Source: Agathobacter sp.
GTDB lineage: Bacteria; Bacillota; Clostridia; Lachnospirales; Lachnospiraceae
Direction: 5' to 3'
NCBI GenBank assembly: GCA_022772675.1
Contig: JALEZW010000071.1
Span: forward strand, 87,597 to 151,596
DNA: 64,000 nt
This document shows, piece by piece, positions 24,054 through 33,654 of this stretch; within the stretch, counting starts at the first letter, position 1, and every line of letters starts with the position of its first letter. The position numbers and the translations under genes are program-made. The notes under the pieces are model-generated. The model saw only the letters and a list, made by a program, of their open reading frames with translations. It searched no databases and was not told where the DNA came from.

Positions 24054-26369
24054 TTATTTTTTCTTTTTACCATCATTCTTCTTTCCATCGTCCTTCTTCA
24101 CCAGACGGTTCTTTCCAAGATGCAACTTCATGATATACCACAGATTTGCGGCAATGAAGATGGAAGAATAGGTACCACTGATCATACCAACTAACAGCGG
24201 TAATGAAAACTCACGAATGGAAGAAACACCCAGGATAAACAGCAGCAATACCATGATAATGGTTGTGACTGATGTATTGATAGATCTGCTCAGCGTCTGT
24301 GTCAGAGATTTGTTTGCAACCTCTGCCAGAGTCTCCGGTGTCTGCTTTCTCATACCCTGCATATTCTCACGGATACGGTCGAAGATAACGATGGTATCGT
24401 TGATGGAGTAACCCACAATCGTAAGCATACATGCAATGAAAGTATTTCCCACAGAAATACGGATCAGGGCATATGCTGTCAGCATTACAAGTACGTCATG
24501 AATCAGTGCGATAATGGCACTGCTTGCAAAACGGATATCCTTAAACCGGAACCAGATATAGAACAGCATGCAGATGCAGGCAACCAGTACAGCAAGGATT
24601 GCGTTCTTACGCATCTCTCCACTGATAGTAGAACCGATACTCTGGCTCTCGATGGTACTTTTATCTACGCCAAACTTATCAACCAGCATACTTCCAACTG
24701 CCTCACGCTCTTCCAGGGACAGGGTTCTTGTCTTAATGGTTACGGTTGTACTGCCGGATACCGTACTTGCCTGAATTGCCTTGTCGTTAATTACATTGGC
24801 AACCTCCGGCACAATCTTATCCTCTACTTCCTCGACGGTGTAATCCTTTCCGAAATCAGCGGAAATGGATGTACCACCCATAAACTCAAGACTGAAGTTT
24901 AACGCACGCTTTCCGGATGCGCTGTAGCCAATCATTCCCACAAAGCCTGCTACGATAACAACAATTGACAGAATAAAGCATACCCAGCGATGCTTGATGA
25001 AATCAATGGTCTTACGTTCCTTTGCCCGTCCGTACCACTTCTCATCCTTAAATCCAACTGCGTATAAAGCAAGATTTAACAGTCTGGAGATGATAAGAGC
25101 TGTAAATACGGATACAATAATGGAAATCATAAGCGTATAGGCAAATCCCTTAACAGTTCCGGAACCAAGCCACATCAGCACAAGGGCTGCAATAAATGTA
25201 GTGACATTTCCATCGATAATTGCGGACATGGCCTTCTTATAACCTTCCTTAATGGAGGCAAGAATGGATTTGCCGCTTGCAACTTCCTCCCGCATACGGG
25301 AAATGATAATAACATTTGCATCCACTGCCATACCGATACCAAGAATAACACCTGCGATACCCGGAAGTGTCAGCGTAATCTCAAAGAGATAAATCAGTGA
25401 AACAACTAATGTTGTATAAATAGCCAGACCCACTGATGCCACCGCACCGGAAAGGCCATAGCAGATGATCATAAACAGCATAACAAGGATCAGACCAATA
25501 ACAGCTGCCTTCACACTGGAGGAAAGAGCCTTTCCACCAAGCTGTGCTCCCACAACACTGGATTCCATTTCTTCCAGCTTTAAGTTAATGGCACCCACAC
25601 GGATAAAGGTTGCCAGCTGGTCAGCTTCTTCATAATCAGCCATTCCGTTGATCACACATTTACCATCCGTAATTGCGGTCTCAACTGTGGGAACACTGAT
25701 GAAATGATCATCATAGTAAATACCGATGGACTCGCCATTTGCTACTGCCTTCGTGGTAGCCTCACCAAACACATCTGCCGCATCGTCCTTTAAAGTAAGT
25801 TCTACAACCGGCTCCTTGGCACTTGTAGATTTGTCCTGATTGTATGCGGCATTGGCAGCCTTGACATCATTTCCATCCATGATTACGGATTCATTGTCAA
25901 TCAGTGTCTGAATATCATAATTCAGCTTATAATCGCCGGTAGAACTGTCATAGGAATAGTTCTCATTTCCATCCGCATCCTTTTGAACGATAAAGTACAA
26001 GGATCCCGGGCTTCCCAGATCTTCCAGCACTGCGTCTGCATCATAGACACCGGGAATTTCTACCGTAATGCGGTCATCTCCCACCGGATATACGGAATAC
26101 TCGGTGCTGTAGCTCTCAGCACGCTCTTCCAGCTTTGCTACAGTGTCTTCAATGTCCTTTTTGGACGGATTTTTGTCCGCAATGCGATATGTAATAGACA
26201 CACCACCGGACAGGTCAAGTCCCAGCTTAATCCCTTTGGACTTTTCCTTGTTGTCAGTCTTTGCCTGACTTGTGCTTGTCGTTGATACAATCGTGGTCGT
26301 ATAATATCCCAGCCCGATCAGGCATGCAAGGATAACCGCAATGATAACGACGCCCTTACTTTTTTTCAT
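24054..26369 (-). CDS. secDF: protein translocase subunit SecDF (fused)
   Basis: A 771-residue fusion of SecD and SecF, twelve membrane segments in all, that uses the proton gradient to assist export by SecYEG. The SecD half has the DLSGGVSITYRI strand and the membrane motif VDANVIIISRMREE. The SecF half has NFSLEFMGGTSIS and YSINDTIVIFDRIREN. The tail after the last helix is lysine-rich. The gene lies 21 nt after the SCIFF maturase gene, an arrangement recurrent in Clostridia, and ends at a strong terminator. Confidence 0.96.
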   Translation of the reverse strand: MKKSKGVVIIAVILACLIGLGYYTTTIVSTTSTSQAKTDNKEKSKGIKLGLDLSGGVSITYRIADKNPSKKDIEDTVAKLEERAESYSTEYSVYPVGDDRITVEIPGVYDADAVLEDLGSPGSLYFIVQKDADGNENYSYDSSTGDYKLNYDIQTLIDNESVIMDGNDVKAANAAYNQDKSTSAKEPVVELTLKDDAADVFGEATTKAVANGESIGIYYDDHFISVPTVETAITDGKCVINGMADYEEADQLATFIRVGAINLKLEEMESSVVGAQLGGKALSSSVKAAVIGLILVMLFMIICYGLSGAVASVGLAIYTTLVVSLIYLFEITLTLPGIAGVILGIGMAVDANVIIISRMREEVASGKSILASIKEGYKKAMSAIIDGNVTTFIAALVLMWLGSGTVKGFAYTLMISIIVSVFTALIISRLLNLALYAVGFKDEKWYGRAKERKTIDFIKHRWVCFILSIVVIVAGFVGMIGYSASGKRALNFSLEFMGGTSISADFGKDYTVEEVEDKIVPEVANVINDKAIQASTVSGSTTVTIKTRTLSLEEREAVGSMLVDKFGVDKSTIESQSIGSTISGEMRKNAILAVLVACICMLFYIWFRFKDIRFASSAIIALIHDVLVMLTAYALIRISVGNTFIACMLTIVGYSINDTIVIFDRIRENMQGMRKQTPETLAEVANKSLTQTLSRSINTSVTTIIMVLLLFILGVSSIREFSLPLLVGMISGTYSSIFIAANLWYIMKLHLGKNRLVKKDDGKKNDGKKKK

Positions 26370-26390
26370 TTTTGTTTCCTTCCTCTTTCT

Positions 26391-27746
26391 TTAATTTTCC
26401 GCTTCTGCAGCTTTTATCATGATCGCACACTCGATACGTTTCTTCTGCAGCTCACAACCCAGATCATAGGCATCCGTGATACTTCCATGAAAATTGTATG
26501 AGTTTGCGGCACATCCACCACTACAATAGAATTTGGCAAAGCAGTTCCGGCATTTTTCTTTGGCATAGACATTACAGCACTTAAATTCGTCCCGAATGTC
26601 TGTCCTTTTAATACCATCCCAGACATTACCCATCAGAAAATCTTCGTTTCCCACGAACTGATGACAGGGATATAAATCCCCCCAGGGGGTAACCGCAAGA
26701 TATTCAGTTCCCGAACCACAGCCGGATAAACGTTTATAAACACAGGGTCCACCTTCCAGATCAATCATGAAATGGAAGAAATTGAAGGCTTTTCCCTCTT
26801 TCTTCCGGCGAACCATCTCTGCAGCCAGCTTATCATACTCCTCAAAAAGAACCGGAAGATCTTCTTCTCTCAGCGCATACTCATCCTCCGGCTGCGCCAC
26901 AACCGGCTCTACGGAAATCTGCTTAAATCCCAGATCTGCCAAATGCAGGACATCTTTAGAAAAATCGGTATTAAAATGCGTATAGGTTCCCCGGACGTAA
27001 TAGCGTTCCTGATTCCGGCTCTCTGCCAGCTTCTGGAATTTCGGCACAATGAGGTCATAACTTCCCGTACCATTCCGGAAGGGGCGCATCCTGTCATGTA
27101 CCTCCTTACGGCCATCAATACTTAAGACAACATTGTCCATCTCTTTGTTGGCAAATTCCATGACATCGTCATTTAACAGTACCCCATTGGTTGTGAGGGT
27201 AAAACGGAAATGTTTGTCATGCAGTTTCTCCTGCTCCCTTCCGTATGCCACCAGCTGTTTTACCACATCGAAATTCATAAGGGGCTCACCGCCAAAGAAA
27301 TCCACTTCCAGATTCTTTCGGTTTCCGGAATTGGCAATCAGAAAATCCAGTGCCTGTTTTCCTGTCTCATAGGACATCAACGCCCTTCTTCCGTGGTACT
27401 CGCCCTCCTCTGCAAAGCAGTAACGGCAGGCAAGATTACAGTCATGTGCAATATGTAAACACAGTGCCTTAACTACAGTAGGCCGTTTCTTAAAATCTGT
27501 AATTTTCTGTTCGTAGGTATCTTCTGTAAACAGTTCCTTCTGTCCTATCAGTTCCTGTACTTCTCCGATGGCTTCCTCCAGCTCTGCCCTCGGATACCTG
27601 TCCCCTAATTCTGAAATGATTTCTTCCTTTGAATGATCCTCAAAGAGAGAAATCACATCATAGGTAACATCATCCACCACGTGGATGGCACCGGAATTAA
27701 CATCTAAAACAATATCATAGCCGTTGTTCTTAAATTGATGAACCAC
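26391..27746 (-). CDS. scfB: SCIFF peptide radical-SAM maturase
   Basis: A 451-residue radical SAM enzyme that installs thioether links in the SCIFF peptide. The N-terminal 100 residues form a peptide-recognition (RRE-like) domain. The SAM cluster motif is CNLACRYC, followed by DFFGGEPLMNF. The C-terminal SPASM domain carries CGSGTEYLAV, CHQF and the cluster CCNVYAKEKCRNC...CSGGC for auxiliary iron-sulphur clusters. It is downstream of the precursor gene scfA, separated by palindromic DNA that may lower its expression relative to the peptide. Confidence 0.96.
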   Translation of the reverse strand: MVHQFKNNGYDIVLDVNSGAIHVVDDVTYDVISLFEDHSKEEIISELGDRYPRAELEEAIGEVQELIGQKELFTEDTYEQKITDFKKRPTVVKALCLHIAHDCNLACRYCFAEEGEYHGRRALMSYETGKQALDFLIANSGNRKNLEVDFFGGEPLMNFDVVKQLVAYGREQEKLHDKHFRFTLTTNGVLLNDDVMEFANKEMDNVVLSIDGRKEVHDRMRPFRNGTGSYDLIVPKFQKLAESRNQERYYVRGTYTHFNTDFSKDVLHLADLGFKQISVEPVVAQPEDEYALREEDLPVLFEEYDKLAAEMVRRKKEGKAFNFFHFMIDLEGGPCVYKRLSGCGSGTEYLAVTPWGDLYPCHQFVGNEDFLMGNVWDGIKRTDIRDEFKCCNVYAKEKCRNCFAKFYCSGGCAANSYNFHGSITDAYDLGCELQKKRIECAIMIKAAEAEN

Positions 27747-27864
27747 TATAATATCCTCTCTTTCTCCATATATGAAACAATTACCAATATCCCTCTGTCC
27801 AATTGCTCATCATTTTTATAAATTGCATAGAGGGATCATCTCAATTCCTTGCATAAACATAACA

Positions 27865-27889
27865 AGACCGCGCGCGATGCACGCGGTCT
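27865..27889 (-). terminator. hairpin between scfA and scfB
   Basis: AGACCGCG and CGCGGTCT pair perfectly around a 9-nt loop. The minus-strand tail TTGTTATGTTTATG is only partly T-rich, so it may act as an attenuator rather than a full stop. Confidence 0.5.
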
Positions 27890-27901
27890 GAAATAATCTC
27901 C

Positions 27902-27962
27902 CTCGCCATTTTAAATCGCTTCGCGATGGGCGCGAGATGGCAAGCAATCTTCGATTACTTGC
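27902..27962. repeat. palindromic REP-like element abutting scfA
   Basis: Nested pairs GCCAT/ATGGC (27905-27909 with 27937-27941) enclose ATCGC-TTC-GCGAT (27915-27927). A second hairpin GCAAG...AATC-TTC-GATT...CTTGC (27940-27962) contains the scfA stop codon and its last codons. The TTC loops resemble the elements at 59139-59299. Confidence 0.5.
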
Positions 27963-28098
27963 ATTTCTCACAAGTCTGGTTGCCGACGGTGCAGGATGTC
28001 TTGCAGGCAGACTGACAGGAAGTCTGGCACTCGCCACATCCGCCTGTCTTTACTGTGTTCTGTAACTTTCTTGTATTTAATGTCTTCACATGCTTCAT
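27955..28098 (-). CDS. scfA: SCIFF ribosomal peptide precursor
   Basis: A 47-residue precursor (six Cys in forty-five family) that ScfB modifies. It begins MKHVKTLNTRKLQNTVKTGG, the conserved leader, followed by the cysteine-rich core CGECQTSCQSACKTSC. Here there are seven cysteines (21, 24, 28, 32, 36, 43, 46) and the last falls in an unusual CEKCK ending that overlaps a palindromic element. AAAGGAGAG precedes the ATG at 28098. The promoter has a consensus -10. Role of mature SCIFF is unknown. Confidence 0.96.
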   Translation of the reverse strand: MKHVKTLNTRKLQNTVKTGGCGECQTSCQSACKTSCTVGNQTCEKCK

Positions 28099-28140
28099 AA
28101 GAATCTCTCCTTTGTTGTTAAATTTTCGTCTATCTTTGTT

Positions 28141-28169
28141 ATTATAGCATAGCAATAGAAATATGCAAA
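28141..28169 (-). promoter_or_regulatory. scfA promoter
   Basis: TTTGCA (28169-28164) and TATAAT (28146-28141) are 17 nt apart on the minus strand, 42 nt before the start codon. Confidence 0.75.
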
Positions 28170-28245
28170 GTTTTTTTTACGGTTTTTTCTTTCCCTTTGA
28201 TTCTCATGGAATATAGGTCTTCAAATGGTCTTCCCGGAAGGGAAA

Positions 28246-28278
28246 GGGACATATAGGAAATTTTCGTCTATATGTCCC
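28246..28278 (-). terminator. terminator-like hairpin after the YolD gene
   Basis: GGGACATATAG and CTATATGTCCC pair perfectly (11 bp, 11-nt loop). The minus-strand tail is CTTTCCCTT, T-poor but pyrimidine-rich. It separates the polymerase pair from scfA. Confidence 0.6.
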
Positions 28279-28303
28279 AGCCTGCAAAGATTAATCTCTC
28301 CAC

Positions 28304-28723
28304 TCACATCCCGGGATTTCCCTCGATGGAAACCAGATGCTCTACCATCAGAGCCGTTCCATCCTCCAGCAGAATCCGGTGCTCATATTCATCAATCTTT
28401 TTTACTTTTCCCGTGATTGTCCGGTAGGCACCGCCCTGCTTTCTTTCATCCGGCTGGAAAAAGGTAAACGTAATCTCCGGTCTCTCAGCGAGATGCTCCC
28501 GTATCATCTGAAGTCGTTCATCCAGCTGTTCCTTACTGTCCTCATCCAGTTCCACCCATTCCTCCGTAAGCCGCTCCGTCTCCCTGATGGCTGCATCATG
28601 CCCGGTCAGTGCCGCAAAGGGTGAAAACTGTGCCGCCCGGTCATGTATGGACATCTGTGGATGTCTGGCGGAAACATGATGGGGCAGCCGGATAATATCA
28701 TCATATTTATGTGCATCCTTCAT
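28304..28723 (-). CDS. YolD-like protein
   Basis: A 139-residue YolD-like domain protein (PF08863). Family marks are DRAAQFSPFAALTGHDAAI near the N-terminus and the C-terminal beta strands KVKKIDEYEHRILLEDG. YolD-like proteins are usually encoded with Y-family polymerases and are thought to be UmuD-like partners. AAGGAGGAG precedes the ATG and it starts 15 nt after the polymerase gene, so they form one operon. Confidence 0.9.
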   Translation of the reverse strand: MKDAHKYDDIIRLPHHVSARHPQMSIHDRAAQFSPFAALTGHDAAIRETERLTEEWVELDEDSKEQLDERLQMIREHLAERPEITFTFFQPDERKQGGAYRTITGKVKKIDEYEHRILLEDGTALMVEHLVSIEGNPGM

Positions 28724-28738
28724 TACAGTGCTCCTCCT

Positions 28739-30271
28739 TCAGGCCTTATGCCCTCCTATCTGCCGGTTTCTTTCCATTGTCATGGCTCCCTCCTGCAGAT
28801 TCATTCCCTTTAACATGGCATTCTTCCCATACTTCTTTTTTACGGCTATCATTGCTTCCTGCAGTTTACGCTCCTTTGCCAGTTTTGCTTCTTCCTGCTC
28901 CCGTTCCTTTTCCAGGGCACTATAATCGGTAAACAGGTTCATCTGCTCATATGCCAGCGACTCTTTTACCTCTCGTTCCTCTGCCAGGTGAGTCGCTGCC
29001 ACTGTGACCCTGCGGACCAGAAGCCCAGGGTCAACGATTCTCTCATACAATTCCATGACAGCATCCATAATCCGCTCCGTGGAGGATGTCATCCGTTCCA
29101 GGTTGGCAGTCCCGTGGGCATGCTTTGGAACCTTCCTTCCGTAACGGTCTGTGGTGATTTCTCCCCGGTAATGTTTCTGAATCTCCGGGTTAGACAGATT
29201 TTCAACGTCATAGCCGATGGTCAGCACCATCTGGTCTGTCACCAGATTCTTCTCTACAAGGTCCAAAACCAGAAGATCCGTCATCTCCCGTACAATAAGT
29301 TTTGCCTTGTCATAATCATAGGGTGTTTTCAGTACCTGTCCGGAACTTAAGCTGTTGGTCTCCGGTTTATATGCTTTGATACTCTCAATGGTTACCGGCT
29401 CCCACCCCCAGGCATGGTCTATCAGAAGCTCTGCATTGACGCCAAACAGCTTATACAGCAGGTCCTCATTGTAGTAATCCTTCGGGCCTCCCAGGGAACA
29501 TCTTGCGATATCTCCCATGGTATAAAGGCCCACACTCTCCAGTTTCTTCTGATACCCCCGTCCCACTCTCCAGAAGTCCGTAAGAGGTCTGTGATCCCAC
29601 AAAAGCTCACGATAGCTCATCTCGTCCAGCTCCCCAATCCGGACTCCGTTTTCATCCGGTGTCACATGCTTTGCCACAACATCCATAGCCACTTTGCATA
29701 CATATAAATTGCTGCCAATGCCTGCTGTGGCAGTAATTCCGGTCTCATCCACAATATCCTTAATGATTCTGGAAGCCAGTTCCCTGGCTGTCATGTGGTA
29801 AGTTCCCAGATAATGGGTCACATCCATGAACACCTCATCAATGGAATAAACATGGATATCCTCCGGCGCAATATACCTGAGATAAATATCATAGATTCTG
29901 GTGCTGTATTGCATGTAAAATGCCATCCTTGGCGGCGCAATAATATAACTCAGTTCTAGTTCCGGATGTTCCCTTAATTCTTCCGACAGATAAGAGGAGC
30001 CCAGAAACTTCCCGCCCGGTGCCCTGCTTTTCCTCTCTCTGTTCACCTCCTTCACACGCTGAACCACTTCAAATAACCTGGCTCTGCCTGCAATCCCATA
30101 GGCTTTCAGCGAAGGAGAAACCGCAAGGCAGATGGTCTTTTCCGTCCTGGCGGCATCTGCCACCACCAGATTGGTGGTCAGAGGATCAAGCTGGCGTTCC
30201 ACACACTCCACCGAAGCATAAAAGGATTTCAGATCAATTGCGATATAGGTATGCTGTTCCTGCTTAGCCAT
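28739..30271 (-). CDS. Y-family DNA polymerase (UvrX/YqjW type)
   Basis: A 510-residue translesion polymerase. The palm motifs IAIDLKSFYASVECVER and VYSIDEVFMDVT hold the catalytic acids, and ITATAGIGSNLYVCKVAMD is the conserved finger segment. A little-finger domain and a lysine/glutamate-rich coiled tail (about 455-490) follow, without the usual beta-clamp peptide being obvious. With YolD it forms the common Firmicutes damage-tolerance pair, often carried by mobile elements. The promoter has an extended -10 and an imperfect LexA-like box. Confidence 0.93.
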   Translation of the reverse strand: MAKQEQHTYIAIDLKSFYASVECVERQLDPLTTNLVVADAARTEKTICLAVSPSLKAYGIAGRARLFEVVQRVKEVNRERKSRAPGGKFLGSSYLSEELREHPELELSYIIAPPRMAFYMQYSTRIYDIYLRYIAPEDIHVYSIDEVFMDVTHYLGTYHMTARELASRIIKDIVDETGITATAGIGSNLYVCKVAMDVVAKHVTPDENGVRIGELDEMSYRELLWDHRPLTDFWRVGRGYQKKLESVGLYTMGDIARCSLGGPKDYYNEDLLYKLFGVNAELLIDHAWGWEPVTIESIKAYKPETNSLSSGQVLKTPYDYDKAKLIVREMTDLLVLDLVEKNLVTDQMVLTIGYDVENLSNPEIQKHYRGEITTDRYGRKVPKHAHGTANLERMTSSTERIMDAVMELYERIVDPGLLVRRVTVAATHLAEEREVKESLAYEQMNLFTDYSALEKEREQEEAKLAKERKLQEAMIAVKKKYGKNAMLKGMNLQEGAMTMERNRQIGGHKA

Positions 30272-30311
30272 TCTTTGTCCCTTTCTTCCCCGGATTTATT
30301 TTATGGAATAT

Positions 30312-30317
30312 ATTATA
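30312..30317 (-). promoter_or_regulatory. extended -10 of the polymerase-YolD operon
   Basis: TATAAT preceded by TGG on the minus strand, about 40 nt before the polymerase ATG. No clear -35 is present. Confidence 0.6.
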
Positions 30318-30320
30318 CCA

Positions 30321-30332
30321 GAAAATTCGTTC
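30321..30332. promoter_or_regulatory. imperfect LexA-like box
   Basis: GAACGAATTTTC (minus strand) matches the Gram-positive SOS core GAACNNNNGTTC at seven of eight fixed bases. It lies just upstream of the -10, where LexA would block transcription. Regulation by LexA is inferred. Confidence 0.4.
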
Positions 30333-30375
30333 GATTATTAGTCCCTTTTTATTTCACGCACATAACCATGAAGAA

Positions 30376-30795
30376 CTATTTTTTCGGTGGACTGGACTTT
30401 CGGGATGAAATGGCACCTGCCAGGGCTCCTGCCATGCAAAGGAACAGCACCGGAATCATATCCTTAGAAAACCCCGGCATTACCTGTCTCTGAAACAGGG
30501 TGCATACATATAACAACCCAAAAAAGAGTGCTCCCAAAATCAGGGCAATAAACCAGGATGACGTTCCGTAGATTCCCTTTACAATTTTCCCGCCAATCAT
30601 GCAGGGAAGGAAATAAATTACGGTAAGTCCTGCCCGAATGACTTCCGCGGATAACTTTTTCTCATAGGAAATCCATGCCCAGAAAAAGAAAAACGACGCT
30701 GCCATCATGCAGGTAACCAGAAAAGCACCTGCAAATTTTGCGCCGTTTCTCTTTTTTATTTTTTCCTCATTGTTTTCTTTTTTTTCTTCCTGCAC
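30376..30795 (-). CDS. TIGR04086-type four-helix membrane protein
   Basis: A 139-residue membrane protein with four hydrophobic segments (from about residue 18) between charged ends, like the TIGR04086 family usually found beside SCIFF and sec genes. Translation begins at one of two adjacent GTG codons (30798 or 30795); the second has GGAGG at 6 nt. Function unknown. In this genome the Y-polymerase operon stands between it and scfA. Confidence 0.75.
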   Translation of the reverse strand: MQEEKKENNEEKIKKRNGAKFAGAFLVTCMMAASFFFFWAWISYEKKLSAEVIRAGLTVIYFLPCMIGGKIVKGIYGTSSWFIALILGALFFGLLYVCTLFQRQVMPGFSKDMIPVLFLCMAGALAGAISSRKSSPPKK

Positions 30796-30869
30796 CACAG
30801 GCCTCCGCAGTTTTTCTTACTACATATCCTATGACAGGGGCCCAAAAATATGAACTATAACAACTTAAT

Positions 30870-32261
30870 TTACAACTCGCAGTTATTGACAGTTCTCGGA
30901 AATGGAATGACATCACGGATATTCGTCATGCCGGTCAGATACATGACGCAGCGCTCAAAGCCGAGACCGAAGCCCGCATGTCTGGCTGAACCGTATTTTC
31001 TGAGATCCAGGTAAAATTTATAATCTTCTTCCTTAAGTCCCAGTTCCTGCATCCGCGCTAAAAGCTTATCGTAATCGTCCTCTCTCTGGCTTCCCCCGAT
31101 AATCTCACCGATGCCCGGAACCAGGCAATCCACTGCTGCAACGGTTTTCCCGTCATCGTTTAACTTCATATAAAAGGCCTTGATTTCCTTCGGATAATCC
31201 GTCACAAATACCGGGCGCTTAAAAATCTTTTCCGTCAGATACCGCTCATGCTCGGTCTGCAGGTCACAGCCCCAGGATACCTTATAATCAAACTTGTCAT
31301 TATGCTTAGTAAGAAGTTTAACTGCCTCCGTATAGGTAATGCGGGCAAAATCATTGCTTACCACATTTTCCAGCCGGTCTAAAAGTCCTTTGTCCACAAA
31401 ACTGTTAAGGAAAGCCATCTCCTCCGGCGCATGCTCCAATACATAGTTTATCACATATTTTAACATGCTCTCGGCCAGCATCATATCGTCCTCAAGATCT
31501 GCAAAAGCAATTTCCGGTTCAATCATCCAGAACTCTGCCGCATGCCTTGTGGTATTGGAATTTTCTGCCCGGAAAGTGGGGCCAAAGGTGTAAATATTCT
31601 TAAATGCCATGGCATAGGTCTCGCCGTTTAACTGGCCGGACACGGTGAGATTGGTGGGTTTCCCAAAGAAATCCTTAGAATAATCCACGCTGCCATCGGG
31701 ATTTCTCGGAGGATTGTCAATGTCCAATGTGGTAACCTGAAACATCTCCCCTGCTCCCTCACAGTCACTTCCGGTTATGAGGGGTGTATTTACATACACA
31801 AAATCCCTCTCCTGAAAAAATTGGTGGATAGCGTAGGCACACAGAGAACGCACCCGGAATACTGCCTCAAAGGTATTGGTTCTGGGGCGCAGATGGGAAA
31901 TCGTGCGCAGGTACTCAAAGGTATGACGCTTTTTCTGCAAGGGATAATCCGGTGTGGAAGCCCCCTCAACCGTAACCTCCTCTGCCTGAATTTCGAAGGG
32001 CTGTCTTGCCTCCGGTGTCAGCACCAGCTGTCCCGTTACAATAACGGCTGCCCCCACGTTAATCCTGCACACCTCGTCATAGTTTTCCAGTCCGTTTCCA
32101 TATACCACCTGGATTGGCTCAAAAAATGTTCCGTCGTTTACCACAATAAATCCGAAATTTTTGGAATTCCGGTTGCTTCTGACCCATCCGCCAATGGTCA
32201 CTTTCTGATTCTCATACCTGACCTTATCCCGGAAAATATCCCTGATATTCACTAAATCCAT
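30870..32261 (-). CDS. asnS: asparaginyl-tRNA synthetase
   Basis: A 463-residue class II synthetase charging tRNA-Asn. An N-terminal OB anticodon-binding domain ([19 protein letters not shown]) precedes the catalytic core with motif 2 [20 protein letters not shown] and motif 3 [15 protein letters not shown]. The asparagine-specific [12 protein letters not shown] segment separates it from AspRS. GGAGG lies before the ATG. It is 29 nt downstream of the trigger-factor-like lipoprotein gene. No T-box seen. Confidence 0.98.
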   Translation of the reverse strand: MDLVNIRDIFRDKVRYENQKVTIGGWVRSNRNSKNFGFIVVNDGTFFEPIQVVYGNGLENYDEVCRINVGAAVIVTGQLVLTPEARQPFEIQAEEVTVEGASTPDYPLQKKRHTFEYLRTISHLRPRTNTFEAVFRVRSLCAYAIHQFFQERDFVYVNTPLITGSDCEGAGEMFQVTTLDIDNPPRNPDGSVDYSKDFFGKPTNLTVSGQLNGETYAMAFKNIYTFGPTFRAENSNTTRHAAEFWMIEPEIAFADLEDDMMLAESMLKYVINYVLEHAPEEMAFLNSFVDKGLLDRLENVVSNDFARITYTEAVKLLTKHNDKFDYKVSWGCDLQTEHERYLTEKIFKRPVFVTDYPKEIKAFYMKLNDDGKTVAAVDCLVPGIGEIIGGSQREDDYDKLLARMQELGLKEEDYKFYLDLRKYGSARHAGFGLGFERCVMYLTGMTNIRDVIPFPRTVNNCEL

Positions 32262-32290
32262 GTCATGCCTCCGTTAATTTTCCCGACATA

Positions 32291-33496
32291 TTACTGCTCT
32301 GTTGTTTCCTCTGTTTCCGTATCCGGCTCTACCGTAATATTCGCATTTTCCACAACAAAGGAAATTGCCTTATTGACGACATAGAGCTGGCGGAGTGTTT
32401 TCTTACCATCTTCCTTATTGCCCACACCGTAGTACTCATAGACCTGATCCTCTGTGGTCATCTCGCTGTTTCCGGAATTTGTCAGATATTCCACAAACTT
32501 TTTGAAATCATCCTCATCCACCTTGATGCCCTCAAGCTCTGCAATTCTGCCAAAAATAAATTCAATCTTGATCTGCTTTTCCATCATCTCTTTCCAGCTG
32601 GCCTTCAGATCTTTGACTGTGGTATTACTATTTGCCGCATAGTCTTCCAGAGTCTGGGTATCATTACAGTTATCCTTCTCAAACTCCTTCTGGTATTCTG
32701 CCATACGGGCAGCCATGTAATCATCCGGAATCTTCACTTCGCTGTTGGCCAGCAGATAATCCTCTACCTCTGTAATGCTTGCCTGGGTCTTGGAATTCTT
32801 TGCCTGATTTTCCAACACATCGCGGACATATGCGGTCAGGTCCTTTTTAGTGGTAATCTTCTGCTCCGAAAATGCATTAGCAACCATATCATCTGTCAGC
32901 GTGTCCATCGTAACCGGTGCATAGATTCCTTTAATCTTAAATTTGAAAGTAACCTGTTTCCCCGCCAGATCTGCAGACTGGTAATCCTCAGGAAAAGTCA
33001 CATCCGAGCTTGCCTCTCCGCCAACCTTTGCTCCAATCAGTCCATCTGCAAAACCGTCTACATAATTGCTCTTATTGGTCACATCATAGTTATTGCTGAC
33101 ATCAAACATCACATCCTCAGCAGAACCATTATCAAAGGCCTCTCCATCCAGATATCCGGTATAATCGATTTTGACATAGTCCCCTTCCTTTACCGTATCG
33201 TGGTCTTTCACCTCCACACCGGTAATTCCATAATATGGGAGAAGAGACAGGATGCTTTCCTCCACCTGCTTATCCGTCACATCATAATTTCCCTGGATGG
33301 TTACGTCTATCCCCTTGTAATCTCCAAGCTTCGTCACCTGCTTCTCTAAATTGATATCCATATTCGCACTGCTTTTTCCGTCAAATACCTCACTGGCACT
33401 TTCCTGGGTATCCGTCTGTTTATTATTGTTTCCACATGCCCCAAAGGACAATGCTGTGGTCATACACAAAAGAAGCGCAATTACTCTTTTCTTCAT
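32291..33496 (-). CDS. trigger-factor-like FKBP lipoprotein
   Basis: A 401-residue exported protein. The N-terminus is a lipoprotein signal ending near LSFGAC (lipidated Cys about residue 21). Residues 90-190 form an FKBP-type prolyl isomerase domain (VKIDYTGYLDGEAFDNG, FADGLIGAKVGGEASSDVTFPEDY), and the rest matches the helical chaperone part of trigger factor. It lacks the ribosome-binding domain of Tig, which is encoded at 46454-47791. It probably assists folding outside the membrane. I chose the ATG at 33496 by the signal peptide and AAGGAAGGA upstream. Confidence 0.88.
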   Translation of the reverse strand: MKKRVIALLLCMTTALSFGACGNNNKQTDTQESASEVFDGKSSANMDINLEKQVTKLGDYKGIDVTIQGNYDVTDKQVEESILSLLPYYGITGVEVKDHDTVKEGDYVKIDYTGYLDGEAFDNGSAEDVMFDVSNNYDVTNKSNYVDGFADGLIGAKVGGEASSDVTFPEDYQSADLAGKQVTFKFKIKGIYAPVTMDTLTDDMVANAFSEQKITTKKDLTAYVRDVLENQAKNSKTQASITEVEDYLLANSEVKIPDDYMAARMAEYQKEFEKDNCNDTQTLEDYAANSNTTVKDLKASWKEMMEKQIKIEFIFGRIAELEGIKVDEDDFKKFVEYLTNSGNSEMTTEDQVYEYYGVGNKEDGKKTLRQLYVVNKAISFVVENANITVEPDTETEETTEQ

Positions 33497-33593
33497 TTTT
33501 ACTGAATCCTTCCTTTTTATTATTTGTTCTATATAGAATGACCTATAACTAATTAAACATACCATAAATCCGCAGAAAATACAAACAGTAAAG

Positions 33594-33622
33594 TTGATTT
33601 TTGCGGAATTCTTTGTTACAAT
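33594..33622 (+). promoter_or_regulatory. promoter of the 33655 gene
   Basis: TTGATT (33594-33599) and TACAAT (33617-33622) with 17-nt spacing. Confidence 0.6.
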
Positions 33623-33654
33623 GAGTTTCAGTATAAAATAGGAGGAAACCTGCG

